In this document: piece by piece, positions 12,600 through 25,070 of the stretch
Layout of the letters: every line of letters starts with the position of its first letter
Numbering within the stretch: position 1 is the stretch's first letter
Assembly (NCBI GenBank): GCA_000697355.1
Contig: JNEN01001207.1
Span: 332,595 to 396,594, forward strand
Length of the DNA stretch: 64,000 bases
Reading direction: 5' to 3'
Source: Syncephalastrum monosporum B8922
Lineage: Eukaryota; Mucoromycota; Mucoromycetes; Mucorales; Syncephalastraceae
Translations under genes and position numbers: made by a program
The notes under the pieces: generated by a model
What the model saw: the letters and a program-made list of their open reading frames with translations, nothing else
Databases searched by the model: none
Told to the model about the DNA's origin: nothing

Positions 12600-13243
12600 A
12601 GTGTGAACAAATAGTTAAAGTGGAAAGAAAGAACGGTCTGGGTGTTGTAGAAAAAAATAGAACAGACTGTGTAAGTCTTCCTTGCGGGCTGTGACGTGCG
12701 GATCCGGGATGCGGTTTTTTGGGATTGCTGAAACCCCTAGTGCATATCTCAAACGCCTTTCCTTTACTGTAGCAACTGAAAATTTGGTCCAAAACATCAT
12801 TATCGCTTGCTGCTATGGCGCATTTCCATGGTTGCACATACACACCCTACGTGGTTCTGCTTTGCTCGATGGCGAGTGTATGAGAGGGGGTGGGTATCGA
12901 GGGCTGATCAAACACATGACATCATTTATGCGGAGTCAGAAAAGTTTTGTTTGCTGAAGCATCCGCCGGGAGAGCGGCTTCGCTGAGAAGCACGGTAATA
13001 AATTTTCTGACGTCTAGGAGAAATTGGGCAAAATGGCAGGCGGGACTGGGAAGTGCAGGTGGGACTGGGTTGGGCGGAGGGGGCGCATGGGCGCTCTCTT
13101 ACTTTCAGCGTCGCCTCGTTTGTCTGCTTTATAAACCTTCTTTTTTTTTTCTGCTGCAGCAACATTGCGCTCGCCTGTATATATCTTCACGCCTAACTGC
13201 GCGTATATATACTCTCTGGAATCGATCGTAGCCATCTCTCGAG
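12600..13243. other. Divergent promoter region (SET-MYND / Pumilio)
   Basis: 643 bp between two divergent starts. TATA-like runs (gtatatat and gcgtatatatac) lie at about 13175-13212, 30-70 bp upstream of the Pumilio ATG. No other recognised element. Confidence 0.45.
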
Positions 13244-14208
13244 ATGATGCCACAGCACTCCATGTCCCCGAGTGCTCACAAATCTGACCTCCATCAGCCC
13301 AAAGCGAAGAATCAGCCCCAGGGTCAGGTAAGTCTATGATCTGTTTGCTCTTTTTTTTTCCGGCCCCCTTCTTTTGAGGCCATTCAGCGCTGTGCATTGG
13401 CGTGCCTCACGCTGGGTAGCTCACCAGAAAGAGAGAGAGAGTGTGTGTGTGTGTGCGTGCGTGAGACGGGTGTCATATTAGGGGAGATGGGTTGTAAGGC
13501 TCTTCGCGCGTGTAACACTAACGGGTTTATATTGTATTATTATAGCTGGCCGCGCTTCTTCACGGCAAGCTCGACTATGACTATGATTTCCTGGGATCAC
13601 CTGATGGGACCGATATCCTGGCGTCCGACGACTCGTACAACCGTTCTTCGAGCGCACCGCCCATGAACGTCTTGGCACAGCGTTCGAATAACAACCTGGA
13701 GCGCATCAACCCTTCTGATCCACGCTCGTCCAACCACCGTCACCCCCAGCAACAGCATCCTCAGCAACAAGCTGGCGCCCGTGACCCGCGCTTCCCTCCC
13801 TTCGACCCGGGCCAGTCCTGGCAGCTCTGGGGCGACGGTGCCCAAAGCGATACCAACGGTCCTGGTGGTAATGCGATCTGAGTCTATTATCAGTCATCCC
13901 CCCTCTCATCCTTATATCGATCGCCCTTTTTTCTCGTATTAGGTCTCATGTCTCCGCAAGATCCCGCCTCGGGCTATGGCCGACGTGTGACCAAGCATAC
14001 TGCCGCCAAGTCGGTCGATGCGAATGATCTGACTGGCAATAGTGGCAGCAGTGGCAGCAATAGTAATGCCCGCCGTGGAAAAAATCTCGTTGATCTAATA
14101 CAGGAGGTAAGGGGATGGCACCCACCCGATATACATATAAAAAAACAGAGGATCCCAACTCACAGTTGCAAAAAGGATTTCCCGAGAACGCCATCGCCAT
14201 TTTTTGCC

Positions 14209-14244
<36 letters not shown>

Positions 14245-16819
14245 CAACAACAGCAGCATCAACAGCAGCACCAGCAACAACAGCAACAAGGTCGCTCGCG
14301 CACTGCCGGTGCTGCTGCAGCTGGGGGGATTTTCCCCGATGATTTGGGCAGCGTGTCCAATGGTGATCTACATGCGTTGCAGAAGCAATACCGTGAGCAG
14401 CTGAACGCCCTCGACAACGACGCTCGGTTCTCCAGTACTCGGCCGCCCTTTGAGTCCGCGGGATCGTCATCGTCGAGACCAGGTCGCTCAATGGAAGAAA
14501 CGCATGCCGATCAGCTGCCTTCGCTCCTGCAAATGTCGATGGAGCCCGATGCCAAACCTTATGGCGTCCAAGCCGCTTCACGTATCAACGCACTTCGCAC
14601 GCTGTCGCCGCAGCTCCCGCAGAACTTCTCGACTCCACCTCCGGCCCGGTCCAACTCGACCCCGCCCGGGCGCCACATGGGTGCCTACGGTGAGGATTTC
14701 TCAAGCCTCGGCGATGATGAAATGATTGCGCGCCAGTTTGCTGCGTTGGGTCTCCGTGGAAAGGTAAAGCGGGATTGTACGACCTCGAGCGTCGTTTCTC
14801 ATGCCGTGTTTTCCTGTAGCCGGACGAAATGAGTATGGCTCAGCAGGCACGCTTGCTGCATCAGCAGTCGCTTCGTCTGCAGCAACAGACCCCTGGCTCC
14901 AGTGGCCCTCAGAGCCCATATACCGGCCAGTTGGATAGCCCGCTCCTCTATGGCGGTGGCACTGGCTTCTCCCAGGTGGGAAGCCAGTCCGCTTATGCAG
15001 CGCGGGACTACACCAGCGACCTCGGCTCAGACGGCCAGGGTCCTTCGCGCGAGTCCCTTCTCGACGGACGCTGGACGCCTAGCTGGCAGCAAGGTAATTG
15101 AATACGCGTATCTTGCGTGCGTACATCCTCACTCTATATATTCTAGGCTCGGCATTGGGGTCGCCCGGAAGTCTGCTTGAAGGACCGAACGGATACCCGG
15201 ATCCACACATGGCAGACAACGACAAGAAGCTGCGTGCATTGCAGATGCAGCAGCAGCAACTGCTGATTCAACAACAACAGCAGCAGCTCATGGCCGCTCG
15301 ACAGCAACTCCTTCTTCAGCAGCAGATGCATGCGCTCGGCTCGCACAACCTTGCCCATCCGCGTCACCTGGCACAGGAGCCCGTGCGTTCGCAGGACATT
15401 GCTCTCAGCATTCGTAGCCCTCTTCTTGAGGAATTTAGAAACTCGAAGAGCAAGAAATACGAGCTCAAGGTAAAAAGAGAAAAAAAACTCGGCCCTACTA
15501 GGGAAGGAAGACAGGATCTTAATTTCTTTTGGCTTTTAATCAGGATATCGCGGGCCACATTGTCGAGTTCAGCGGCGATCAGCATGGTTCCCGATTCATT
15601 CAGCAAAAGCTCGAGACAGCCAACAGCGAGGAGAAGCAGATGGTGTTTGAGGAAGTGCTGCCGAATGCGCTACAGCTGATGACGGATGTGTTTGGCAATT
15701 ATGTGCTCCAAAAATTCTTTGAGCACGGCAACCAAGCGCAAAAGACGATCCTGGCCAAGCAGATGGAAGGACACGTGCTCTCGTTGTCCCTGCAGATGTA
15801 CGGCTGCCGCGTTGTACAAAAGGTTTGTCAAACATATATTATAAATGGATGGTCTGCTCATACTATGATTTAGGCGCTGGAGCATGTTTTGACGGAACAA
15901 CAAGCTCGTCTCGTGGGCGAACTCGATGGGTGTGTCTTGAAGTGCATCAAGGATCAGAACGGCAACCATGTCATCCAGAAGGTAACCTTTTCATAGCGAA
16001 TGGACGAAAGCAGATCTGACCTTTTTCTTTTCTAGGCCATTGAGCGTGTTCCTGCGCAACATATCCAATTTATCATTGACGCATTCCACGGTCAGGTGTA
16101 TAACCTGGCAACGCATCCCTATGGTTGCCGAGTTATCCAGCGCATGTTTGAGCACTGTACTGAATTCCAAACGGTAAGGGCAATGGAAAGACAAAGAGCG
16201 AAAACACCCACACGGCTCCAGGGACCTTTGTTGGATGAGCTTCACCGATGCACGAGCCAACTCGTCCAAGACCAATATGGCAACTATGTCATTCAACATA
16301 TCCTGGAGCGCGGTCGACCCGAGGACAAATCGGTTATTATTGAAAAAATCCATGGTCAGGTGTTGCAGCTCAGCAAGCACAAATTCGCGAGCAACGTCGT
16401 CGAGAAATGCGTCGACTATGGCAGCAAAGAGGACCGTCAGATTTTGATTGAAGAGGTGCTTCAGACCCGACCTGACGGGTAAGTGGGTTGCAGTGAGGGA
16501 TGCCAGAAGCTCAAGTTTTTTTGTCTTTGTTTCTCTTCACCAGATCGTGCCCACTCGTGACAATGATGAAAGACCAGTATGCCAACTACGTTGTGCAAAA
16601 GATGCTGGACGTTGTAGATGAAAACCAACGCGGCCGACTCGTGGGCAAGATCAAACCGCATATGCAGTCCCTGAAGCGATTCACGTACGGCCGCCACCTC
16701 TTACTGAGTACGTATCATCTATGAACCGCAGAAAAAGATGATTAACTCCCATTGCAGAAGTCGAAAAGCTACTTCCGCTGGTGAACGGCGAGAATGAGGC
16801 TGAGACCCAAGAGTCGTAA
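13244..16819 (+). CDS. Pumilio-family (PUF) RNA-binding protein
   Basis: Twelve exons join to 920 residues: 13244-13327, 13546-13867, 13943-14106, about 14176-14763, 14820-15093, 15147-15469, 15544-15822, 15874-15981, 16036-16173, 16222-16478, 16544-16707, 16758-16819. The N-terminal two thirds are disordered with Gln tracts and contain the conserved Pumilio segment [15 protein letters not shown], split by intron 3. From about residue 570 the Pumilio homology domain begins ([29 protein letters not shown]). Successive repeats carry the RNA-contact tripeptide pattern: [64 protein letters not shown]. That is eight repeats, the full number. PUF proteins bind UGUR elements in 3' UTRs and repress or localise mRNA. 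The intron 3 acceptor was chosen to preserve the DFPRTPSP motif. Confidence 0.93.
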
Positions 16820-16958
16820 ATATGCTGTTTTGTATATAGACACAAACCCCCTATTTTTGTGGTGGAAAGAGGTGGACTGTACAGTGCTGAATAATTCGTA
16901 ACTCTTCCAGATGTACATTCTATGAACATATTGAAAAAAGAAACCATTTTATATTTTT

Positions 16959-18590
16959 CTACATCATCACTGCGTATTTCTCTGCGCCCGAGGGCCACAG
17001 GGCCTCCAAATCCAGCTTGGGGTGGGATTGTTCCCTAATAGATTGCGCGTTTTGCTCGTCCTCGAGGAGCTTCGTCGACTCGGAAAATGTGGCGATTGCA
17101 TGCGCTAGACCACGGGCGTGGAGCAAGAACGCCTCGGTATTCAGGTTGTCAATGTTGTCACAATGCTGGTGGTAGCATGCATCATAAGGTTCACCCGCCT
17201 TGCCACCGTATTTCGCCGCTTGCTCTTCGGTCTTGGCGACTTCAGCGCCGGTAAAAAGACCTCCGGAAGGAATACCCACGTTCTACAAAGCATGATGGAA
17301 TTGAGTTTGAGGTCACATTGCCTTGGATTTGAAACACCTACAATGAATGGGCCATAGTCACTTCGGCCATCAAATTCCGAGGGGTCTGACGACTCGCCCT
17401 TGCTGGCAAAGTAGTCCTGGAAAAGCTTTTCAATGGCGCCCGAGCCAGCCGGCCCCTTGATCGCACTGTCGGAGCCATCGCCATCGTAGATACCGTTGTA
17501 GTAATTGGGACTGGCAATCATGTCAAAGTTGAGATAGAGCGCAATCTTCTTGCGCTCCTCTTCTGAGAGGTTCTCCACGTAATGCTTTGCACCCAAGAGG
17601 CCATACTCCTCGGCGGTCCACCAGCAGAAGCGAACCGCATTGTTGGGCTCCGTGCGACTGACGAGGTGGGCGAGCTCCAGAAGCGCGGCGGTGCCTGAAC
17701 CGTTATCGTTGATACCTGGGCCGGCTGCGACACTATCTGAATGGGCACCAATCACAATAACGTTCTCCGGGTTGCCGGACTTGGTTTGAGCAATGACGTT
17801 GTAGGTGCGACGTTCTTCGCGCAACTCGACAATGGCCGCATACACCTGGACGTCGCCTTGTTGGAGGAGGCTGAGAAGATATTGGCCGTCCTCGTCCGAC
17901 AGACCGGCGGTGGGAGCGCCCTCGGGGAAGTCCTGGCCGAGTGTGCCCGACAAAGGGCCTTTGTCGTTGTTATAAATCAACACAGCGCTAGCACCCACTA
18001 CGCCGCCGGCATACGCCTTTTGGCCGAATGCACACTCGCCGCGTTCGACGAGAATGACCTTGCCGTTAGCGTTGTCGGGGTACTCTGCAGCATCACAGCC
18101 ATGGCCCTGAATATGAAGCAAAGGCGCTTCAATGCCATCGACAGGCGTGCTCGTCGTGAACGTCATGAGTTTCAGCGACGACAGAGGCTTCCCGCCGAGA
18201 ACGCTTGCTTCTGCCTTGACCGTCTCGGTGTAGTTCAGGTACATGGCTGCCATTATGCCAAAAAGAGTCAGTTACATTGGTTGGGCTGCCATGGCAACCG
18301 AACTTACGTTCAAAATAGGTATCGTATCCATGCTCCGTCGTCCATTCGTGAATGTACTCGAGCGTGGCATTGTGTCCGGGCGAGCTGAACACTCGCGTGC
18401 CATCGTGCTCGTCGGCGATTTTCTGAAGTTGGCGCGAATGACGCACGAGACCCTCCACCGACAAACCCGACTGCAGACGCTCGGACAGACTGCTACTGTA
18501 CGAGGCCTGGAAGGTGGTCTGACGACCCGCGTCTGCGCTTGCAGATACAGCGGAGAGAGCAAGTAAGATCGACGCAGAGAGCCAGCGCAT
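16959..18590 (-). CDS. Secreted M28-family aminopeptidase with PA domain
   Basis: Three exons on the minus strand (18308-18590, 17342-18246, 16959-17282) give 503 residues. The N-terminus is a clear signal peptide (MRWLSASILLALSAVSASA), so the product is secreted or vacuolar. A protease-associated segment follows (about 115-235, ...HGCDAAEYPDNANGKVILVERG). The M28 catalytic core starts near 245 with the two-zinc ligands in order: H263 (GAHSDS), D275 (GINDNGSG), E307/E308 (WTAEEYG), D336 (LNFDMIASPN) and H434 (DACYHQHCD). Cys432 and Cys437 probably pair. This matches yeast aminopeptidase Y and secreted fungal leucine aminopeptidases, which remove N-terminal residues from peptides. Its end converges with the Pumilio gene about 140 bp away. 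Confidence 0.92.
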
Positions 18591-20906
18591 ATGTAAGAAA
18601 CAAAAGAAGAAAAAAGATAGAAGAAACGTATATGATCTGAATGCCCGCGCTCCCGGATAACGTATGCAATCGTTATCTCATTGGGTAAACATGACCCCGA
18701 TCGAGATGTACGCGACATACCAGCATGAAAGCACGCCACCCCTTAATTGTCTCATGCAAACACCTGCATATGTCATTCCACTCATGCAGTCAACCAGAGA
18801 TCCATTACACCACCGGCTGAAATACAGCATCATCTCTTTATCTATACTCTCACTTTTCTCTTTTTTTTTGTTCAAGACAAAAAATTTGTCGATGAGGATT
18901 ACATCATAAAAGAATGTAAAAGGTATCTCGCTTTTTTGAAGAGCTTCAATACAGTTAAATGGGCAAGAGCAATAAACTTAAGGAGAGACTGTGGCAGCAC
19001 AGGCAGTAATCACCAGGAGAAGGCAGCATCATCGAGAGCAGGGTTTGATTATGAGGATCAGCTGCTATAGTGTTGAGCCTTGGTTCCTGGATGACAGGTC
19101 ATCCCCGTTCTTCACCGACTATTCGGATCATTCATGCGTGCGGGACTGTCATACTGATGTTGTTCTGCCACCCTATTAACCAATTAAGAGCTGCCCTCAT
19201 GGGCCAACCACCACCACCACCTATGAAGGGCCTGGCTTGGCAAGTATCGTAGCTTTACGGACAGCTGTCGCCCGCCAAGAATAACATAATAAGATCAAGC
19301 CCATAGAGTCAAGGTGTTGACCTGTCCTCGTCCGTGCACAGTCCCGCAACTGGGTTGACTTTTTTCAAATATTGTCCCTAAGAAAGTATTCTTCACATAT
19401 ATTAAAAAAAGCATGAGCTACCGGCTAGGAGAATTACGGCATTTCCTTTTTGACCAGGAGATTGACCGCAAAATGAAACGTATACGAAGATGTATAAAGT
19501 GTATACAGATACGTATGTGAAGTTGCCACGATCCTTCGATTTTTTGCACTGAGATCCGTATACTGTAGCCCGTCATACTGTATATATGCAAGATGCATAG
19601 CCCTTTGCTCACAGGGGCTGCTTCCCACAAATCATTTTCACCGAGCCACAACATGGTACCAAGTATTTTCAGCAGGCATGCTTGAAACAGGCAATTTTGG
19701 AGCCCAGCAGCAGAAACTATATGCATAGACTTCATTTCCCCCAATGTATTGACTGTGTCTGCTAATATTGCTACTGGATATACATAGCGTCGTCTACTCG
19801 GATTTCGGTAAAGTTCATATATTTAGACCATTTCAAAGCTGAATAGTCACGTAGCAAACACTCGTATCAGATGTTCAAGCCCGACACCATGCGGGAGTAT
19901 TTTATGAGAATCAACTGCATAATTTTGAAGTTCTTAATGTGTGAGGCTTCATCTACATTATGGCGCCTATTGGCCTACAGGTTGATTAACTTCAGCTTCT
20001 CCTTTACAGAGTATCTCTATTATACTCTTGACAGATGAGCGTGTGACCGAAGTTCAATATCTTCATCTTCTACAATAAGAGCAACAGTCGACGAAGATAA
20101 CTGTACTCGACCTTTTGTCATTACAAAACGTAGCAAATATCCACATGAATTCAGAAGTCTCAGGCAACATCGTCCCCATGTAGTTCACATGTGCACGTGG
20201 TACCACGTCGAAAAAGAAGTGGACAAAATACACCCGGTCGCGTAATTTGTAATGGGCCCCATCATATTTCGTCTATCTGTGTGTATTACAGAAGATACCT
20301 GATGAAACAAGGAACTAATTCTCCCTTAGAGTGTTGGTATATGACAAAACATCGGTCTTGTGACACTAGGACTCCTCCATGACATTCAACGACTCAGACA
20401 ACGGTACCCATAAAGCTAAACGATCGCGCATGCGTCGCCTAGCAACATTACTGCTATACGTATGCCTAAAGAGATACTGTAGTGTTAAGCATATCTCAGG
20501 GCTCTCAAAGCAGACGGGCGGGGTTGCACTGCGTATGAGCTGCGCATTATTTTTATCACGACACCTCTTTATTGAGTGTTTATATCTCGGCAAATTTTCC
20601 ATTATACACAATGTCAAAAAGGCATAAATGAGATGCATGGACACGTGATAAATAAAAGCAAAACAGGGCTATTGTGCAAGTGGGTATAATGTTGGAAATA
20701 CGGCCAATTGCACAGGCACTCCGTGCCAGTAATGCCCCGCACGTGTGCGACTTATTGCATTAAGAGCAGGCGTCGGTCTTTCATTTTCCCACGTCCTTGT
20801 AGCTGTCAGACTTGTGGTACCTATCGCCTCTCTCCCTTTCCGCTTCACTTTTTCAGCTTTCACTTGTCTTCCACATTTACCACTTTCTTCTCTTTTTCGG
20901 ACAACA
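18591..20906. other. 2.3 kb intergenic region upstream of GDE1
   Basis: No gene recognised. Open frames are short, AT-biased and lack motifs. The right end is the likely promoter of the GDE1-like gene and holds three CACGTG hexamers (20194-20199, 20642-20647, 20740-20745). Confidence 0.5.
20642..20745 (+). promoter_or_regulatory. CACGTG (Pho4/NUC-1-type) hexamers before GDE1
   Basis: CACGTG occurs at 20642-20647 and 20740-20745, 265 and 167 bp before the GDE1 ATG, with a third copy further out at 20194-20199. In yeast and Neurospora the bHLH phosphate regulators Pho4 and NUC-1 bind CACGTG, and yeast GDE1 belongs to the PHO regulon. The same hexamer also occurs elsewhere in this window, so the link is suggestive only. 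Confidence 0.4.
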
Positions 20907-23900
20907 ATGAAGTTTGGCAAGACTCTTTTGCAGAACCAGATTCCCGAGTGGTCCAAGAACTACGTCTCATACAAGGCCCTCAAGAAGTCGATCAACGAAG
21001 CCAGCTCGCACAATCCGCCCACCGAGGAAGCCATCACGGGTATGGATTATCTTCTTATAGTGGACACATTGTGTATATGTGTGTGAGCGATGCGCTCATG
21101 CGAGGATAGCCATCTTTTTCCAGCTGGATCGTGAATTGGAGAAGGTCAACACATTTTATGCATACAAGCAATCGCAAGTCGATCGGCGGCTGTGGATCCT
21201 TTCTGAAAAGTACCACCAGTACTATCCTGCGGTGAAGAACAACAGCGCCACGTCTCCTGACGTCAAAGAGGAGCTCGTGAGTGCGCTCCAGGAGACCCGG
21301 GCTCAGATTAACCGCATTATGTGGTATGCCGAGCTGAATACCAAAGGTTTCAGAAAAATCCTTAAGAAGTACGTCATCCCCGTCATTTAGACTTTTTGCT
21401 CATTTGCGTCACATCCTCCTGTGTATGTAGACTCGACAAAAAGCTGGGTTTGGAGACACAAACCGTCTATTGGCAGACAAAGGTAAGGCACTTTGCCACC
21501 GATTTGGATACGGTAAACAAACCCCTCCTTTCTAGGTATCGGTGCTTCCTTTCGTGTCTCATGCACGCTTACGCTCGGAGGTGGAGAAGCTCACAAAGTG
21601 GATCTCGACCCTTTCGCCGGGCGACGATCGCTCCTTGACCCGCGAGCCCACTATCCGCCACCCTGCCTCCGTCTCGGTCAAGATGCCTCAGCCTTCTACG
21701 ATTGGCAGGCACGGCAGTGTCTTGACAGATGAAGAGAACATGCAGCTCGCCAATCTGATTGAGAAAGACGATGCGAACGCGGTCGCCGCTCTCTTGGAGG
21801 CAAAGTCGCTCAGCGGCAAATCCAAAAAAGAAGCTGATCAGGTAAGCGTTTGCTCAATTTTAGTGGTTCCAATTCGCGTTTTTGCGTAACCACACGTGTG
21901 TTTCCTTTAATAGACCGGCTATGCACTCTTGGAGCTCGCGACCCAGCGCGGGTCACTCGAATGCCTGGAGTATCTGATCAAGCATATCGTCACGCCCTTG
22001 AATCACAGGGACATTAACGACCGCAACCTGCTCCACAAGCTCTGCATCCTTGCGGGCGAAAACAGCGACCCAGGTGTGACGTCTGCGCCTACTTTGAGCA
22101 AGCTTCTAGAGCTCGCGCCGAATCTCGCACTGCAGCAAGACTTTGCTCGTCGGCGTCCTCTCCATTATGCGTGCGAATTTGGTCAGGCCCAGGCTGCCCG
22201 TCTTCTGCTGGAGCATGCGAAGACGCATGGACACTACAAGCAATCCGGCTTTGCGGAAGGCGCATGGCAAGACCGCGAAGGTCACACGCCTTTCTTTCTG
22301 GCTATCCTCCATGGCAATCACGAGACTTTGGATGTTCTCATTGACGTCGGTCACGTAGCAAGCGTCGATGGCGTTTTTACTGGTAATTATTCACATGGCC
22401 GCATCAGACCACAGCTCGCTGATTTTGTTATCGATATAGACAAAGACGAAAAGCAGCCCAACGGTAGCAATATCCTCAACCAGCTCGAGTCCGTCCCGGA
22501 GTTTGCACGATTCTCGCACCATCCTTCTTCAGTCGCGCTGGCCTGCAGCATCGGCAACGATAAACTGCTCCGCCTGCTCATCTCCAAGGGCGCGGCCGTG
22601 GATTTGGCGGACGAAGATGGTGAAACAGCGTTGCATATTGCTGTGCGTAAGAACTTTGTGCAAGGGGTGCGTAGCCTAATCGAGTATGGTCATGCCAATG
22701 TCAACCTCGCGGAGAAAATCAATGCGTGGACGCCCCTCATGGTCGCTGGTACGTCAAGTGACATAGTAGAGTGTGCATGGTTCGACTCATAGGCACTTCA
22801 CTTGCATGATAGCCATTGAAGGGTGCACAGAGATCGCCCAGATCCTCCTGGACGCGGGTGCGGACAAAACACCTGAAGATCACAACGGCTGGGCGGCGTA
22901 CGAGCACGCCGTGTTCCGTGGGTACCTTGACATTGGTCGGATGACGAAGCCAGATGAAACAAAGCCGTTTGCGCACACCCCAAGCACGGTCCTCAACGGC
23001 GACAGCAAGACGAACGGCAGCCACATCACCAAGGCGCGCTCGCGTGCCAGCCGCTTGTATGGCCACAAATATCTGACAGACGAATCCATGATCATCATCA
23101 CGCTCGGCTCGAATGACATTCGTAACGCACTCTCGCAATGCTTTGTCCAGCTCGACAAGACTCTTTCGGACGAGCGCCGTCTCTCAATCGCCATCTCGGC
23201 TAAGGGCGCGTATGGTGATGTGCCCATCATTGACTTGCCCACCGACAACGAGCAGCACCTGCAGCATCCCGAGCCCATCGTACTGTTCGCCTCCAAACCT
23301 GAAGACATTGTCCTGCGTTTTGACGTGGTTGAGACCTTTGGGTCGACCGCTCCAGAGAACGTCCTTGCGCGTGGTACCGCTGTGCTTGCCACCGATCAGA
23401 TCTTCACAAAGTCGCGTGGGTTCCAGGGCCGAGTCTCGGGTAACTCCTCCCTTCGTGGCGCTCAAAACATTCCCTTGATCCAAGCCTCGACACTCGAGTA
23501 CATTGGCACGCTCGGCTTCGAGTATGTGGTCGTCACTCCGTTCGAGCACCCGAAAATGACAGTCGGTGATCGCTACACCTACTACAAGTCGCTAGACACA
23601 AAGGTAAGAAACGGGAAGGGGGTAAAAAAAGTGGTATCCTGACGGTGTTTTGTCAGATCATTGGTCATCGTGGCTCGGGCATGAACAAGCGCGAGGCCCA
23701 GCTCCAGGTCGGCGAGAACACCGTCTTGTCTTTCATCACGGCTGCATCGCTGGGTGCCGAGTATATCGAATTTGGTAAGCCAAACATAATAACCGTGTAT
23801 CTATTATTGAGTTGGGAACTGACCTTTCGATAGACGTCCAGCTCACCAAAGACCTTGTACCTGTCATTTACCACGACTGGACTGTGACCGAATCCGGCTT

Positions 23901-24960
23901 CGACATTCCCTTGAACGCGATCACGTCCGAGCAGTTCCTCAACCTGCGTCCCTCGGGCCATATCAAGGAGTATCACACCGGTGTCAGTGATGGCGTATAC
24001 GGTGAAGTCTTGTCAACATCGCCGCGCGCTTCCGCGAACGAATCTATCCCAGACCACAGCCACCTCATCACGACGGCGTCGTCTCCTTCGAAGCGCATGA
24101 ACCGTTCACATTCGGTGGGCTCAATTGACGACTCGCCCGCAGGCGGTCGCTTCTCGCGGCGCCAGGAACTGACCCGAACCAACAAGCTGGGCAAACTCAA
24201 AGGCAATGGTCCTGAAAGCATCCAGGCACCTTTCACCACTTTGGCTGAAGCACTCAAAGTAAGTTTGAAAAGAGAGTTTAAGCTTTTTACGTGCTCACAT
24301 GGCGAGCAAATTATTAGAAAATTCCCAAGTCGGCCGGATGCAACATTGAAGTCAAATACCCGATGGTGGATGAAGCCGAGGGTGACGAGCTGCACCAGTT
24401 CCAAGAGTTGAATATCTTTGTGGACACAATCCTCAACTGCGTCTACGACCACATTGAAGAGGATCGACGCATCATCTTCTCGTCCTTCCATCCCGAAGTG
24501 TGCCTTTTCCTCAATCTGAAGCAACCCAACTACCCGGTGTTCTTCTTGACCGATGCGGGCACGCTGCCGATGGCGGACGTTCGGTGCAACTCGCTGCAGG
24601 GTGCGGTGCGGTTCGCCAAGCAAGCCGATTTACTGGGTATTGTGTCTGCAAGCGAGCCCATCTTGCAGGCGCCGCGGATGTGCAAAGTGATCAAGGAATC
24701 GGGTCTGCTCCTGTTCACATACGGCGTGCTCAACAACGAAGTCGAGAACGCAGTAGCGCAGAAGAACTATGGCGTGGACGCGGTGATTGTGGTAAGTAGG
24801 ATAGGATCAGGTTCAAGAAGAAAGAGCTGACGGGAATATGGCGACGTAGGATTCTGTCTTAGCTGTGCGCAAGGGCCTACGAGGCGAGACCCAAACGCCG
24901 CCTAAAATCCAGACACCCCCCAACGGCACGGCCGTCGTAGAGTCGAACTCTTTACATTAG
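20907..24960 (+). CDS. GDE1: SPX-ankyrin-GDPD glycerophosphodiesterase
   Basis: Ten exons (20907-21039, 21110-21368, 21431-21482, 21536-21841, 21914-22748, 22813-23603, 23657-23774, 23834-24258, 24318-24791, 24850-24960) join to 1167 residues. Residues 1-190 form an SPX domain (MKFGKTLLQNQIPEWSKNYV start; FFQLDRELEKVNTFY), which senses inositol polyphosphates and phosphate. Ankyrin repeats follow (RRPLHYACEFGQAQAARLLL; DGETALHIAVRKNF). A linker leads to a GDPD phosphodiesterase domain from about 793: IIGHRGSGMNK (His796, Arg797), YIEFDVQLT (Glu830, Asp832), VIYHDW (His845), NIEVKYPM. The catalytic set looks complete, unlike Pho81, whose GDPD region is degenerate. The family hydrolyses glycerophosphocholine to choline and glycerol-3-phosphate in the cytosol. 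The second exon begins at the upstream acceptor (tag at 21107-21109), because this keeps FFQLDRELEK in frame. Confidence 0.94.
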
Positions 24961-25070
24961 AACATGATGAGCGAACGAGTGAGTCGAGAAGCCAACACAT
25001 GGAGCATATATGTGGATGTGTGTAAAATATGCGTGTGTATGTCGTATTGTTTTCGCACATTATGGTTTTA

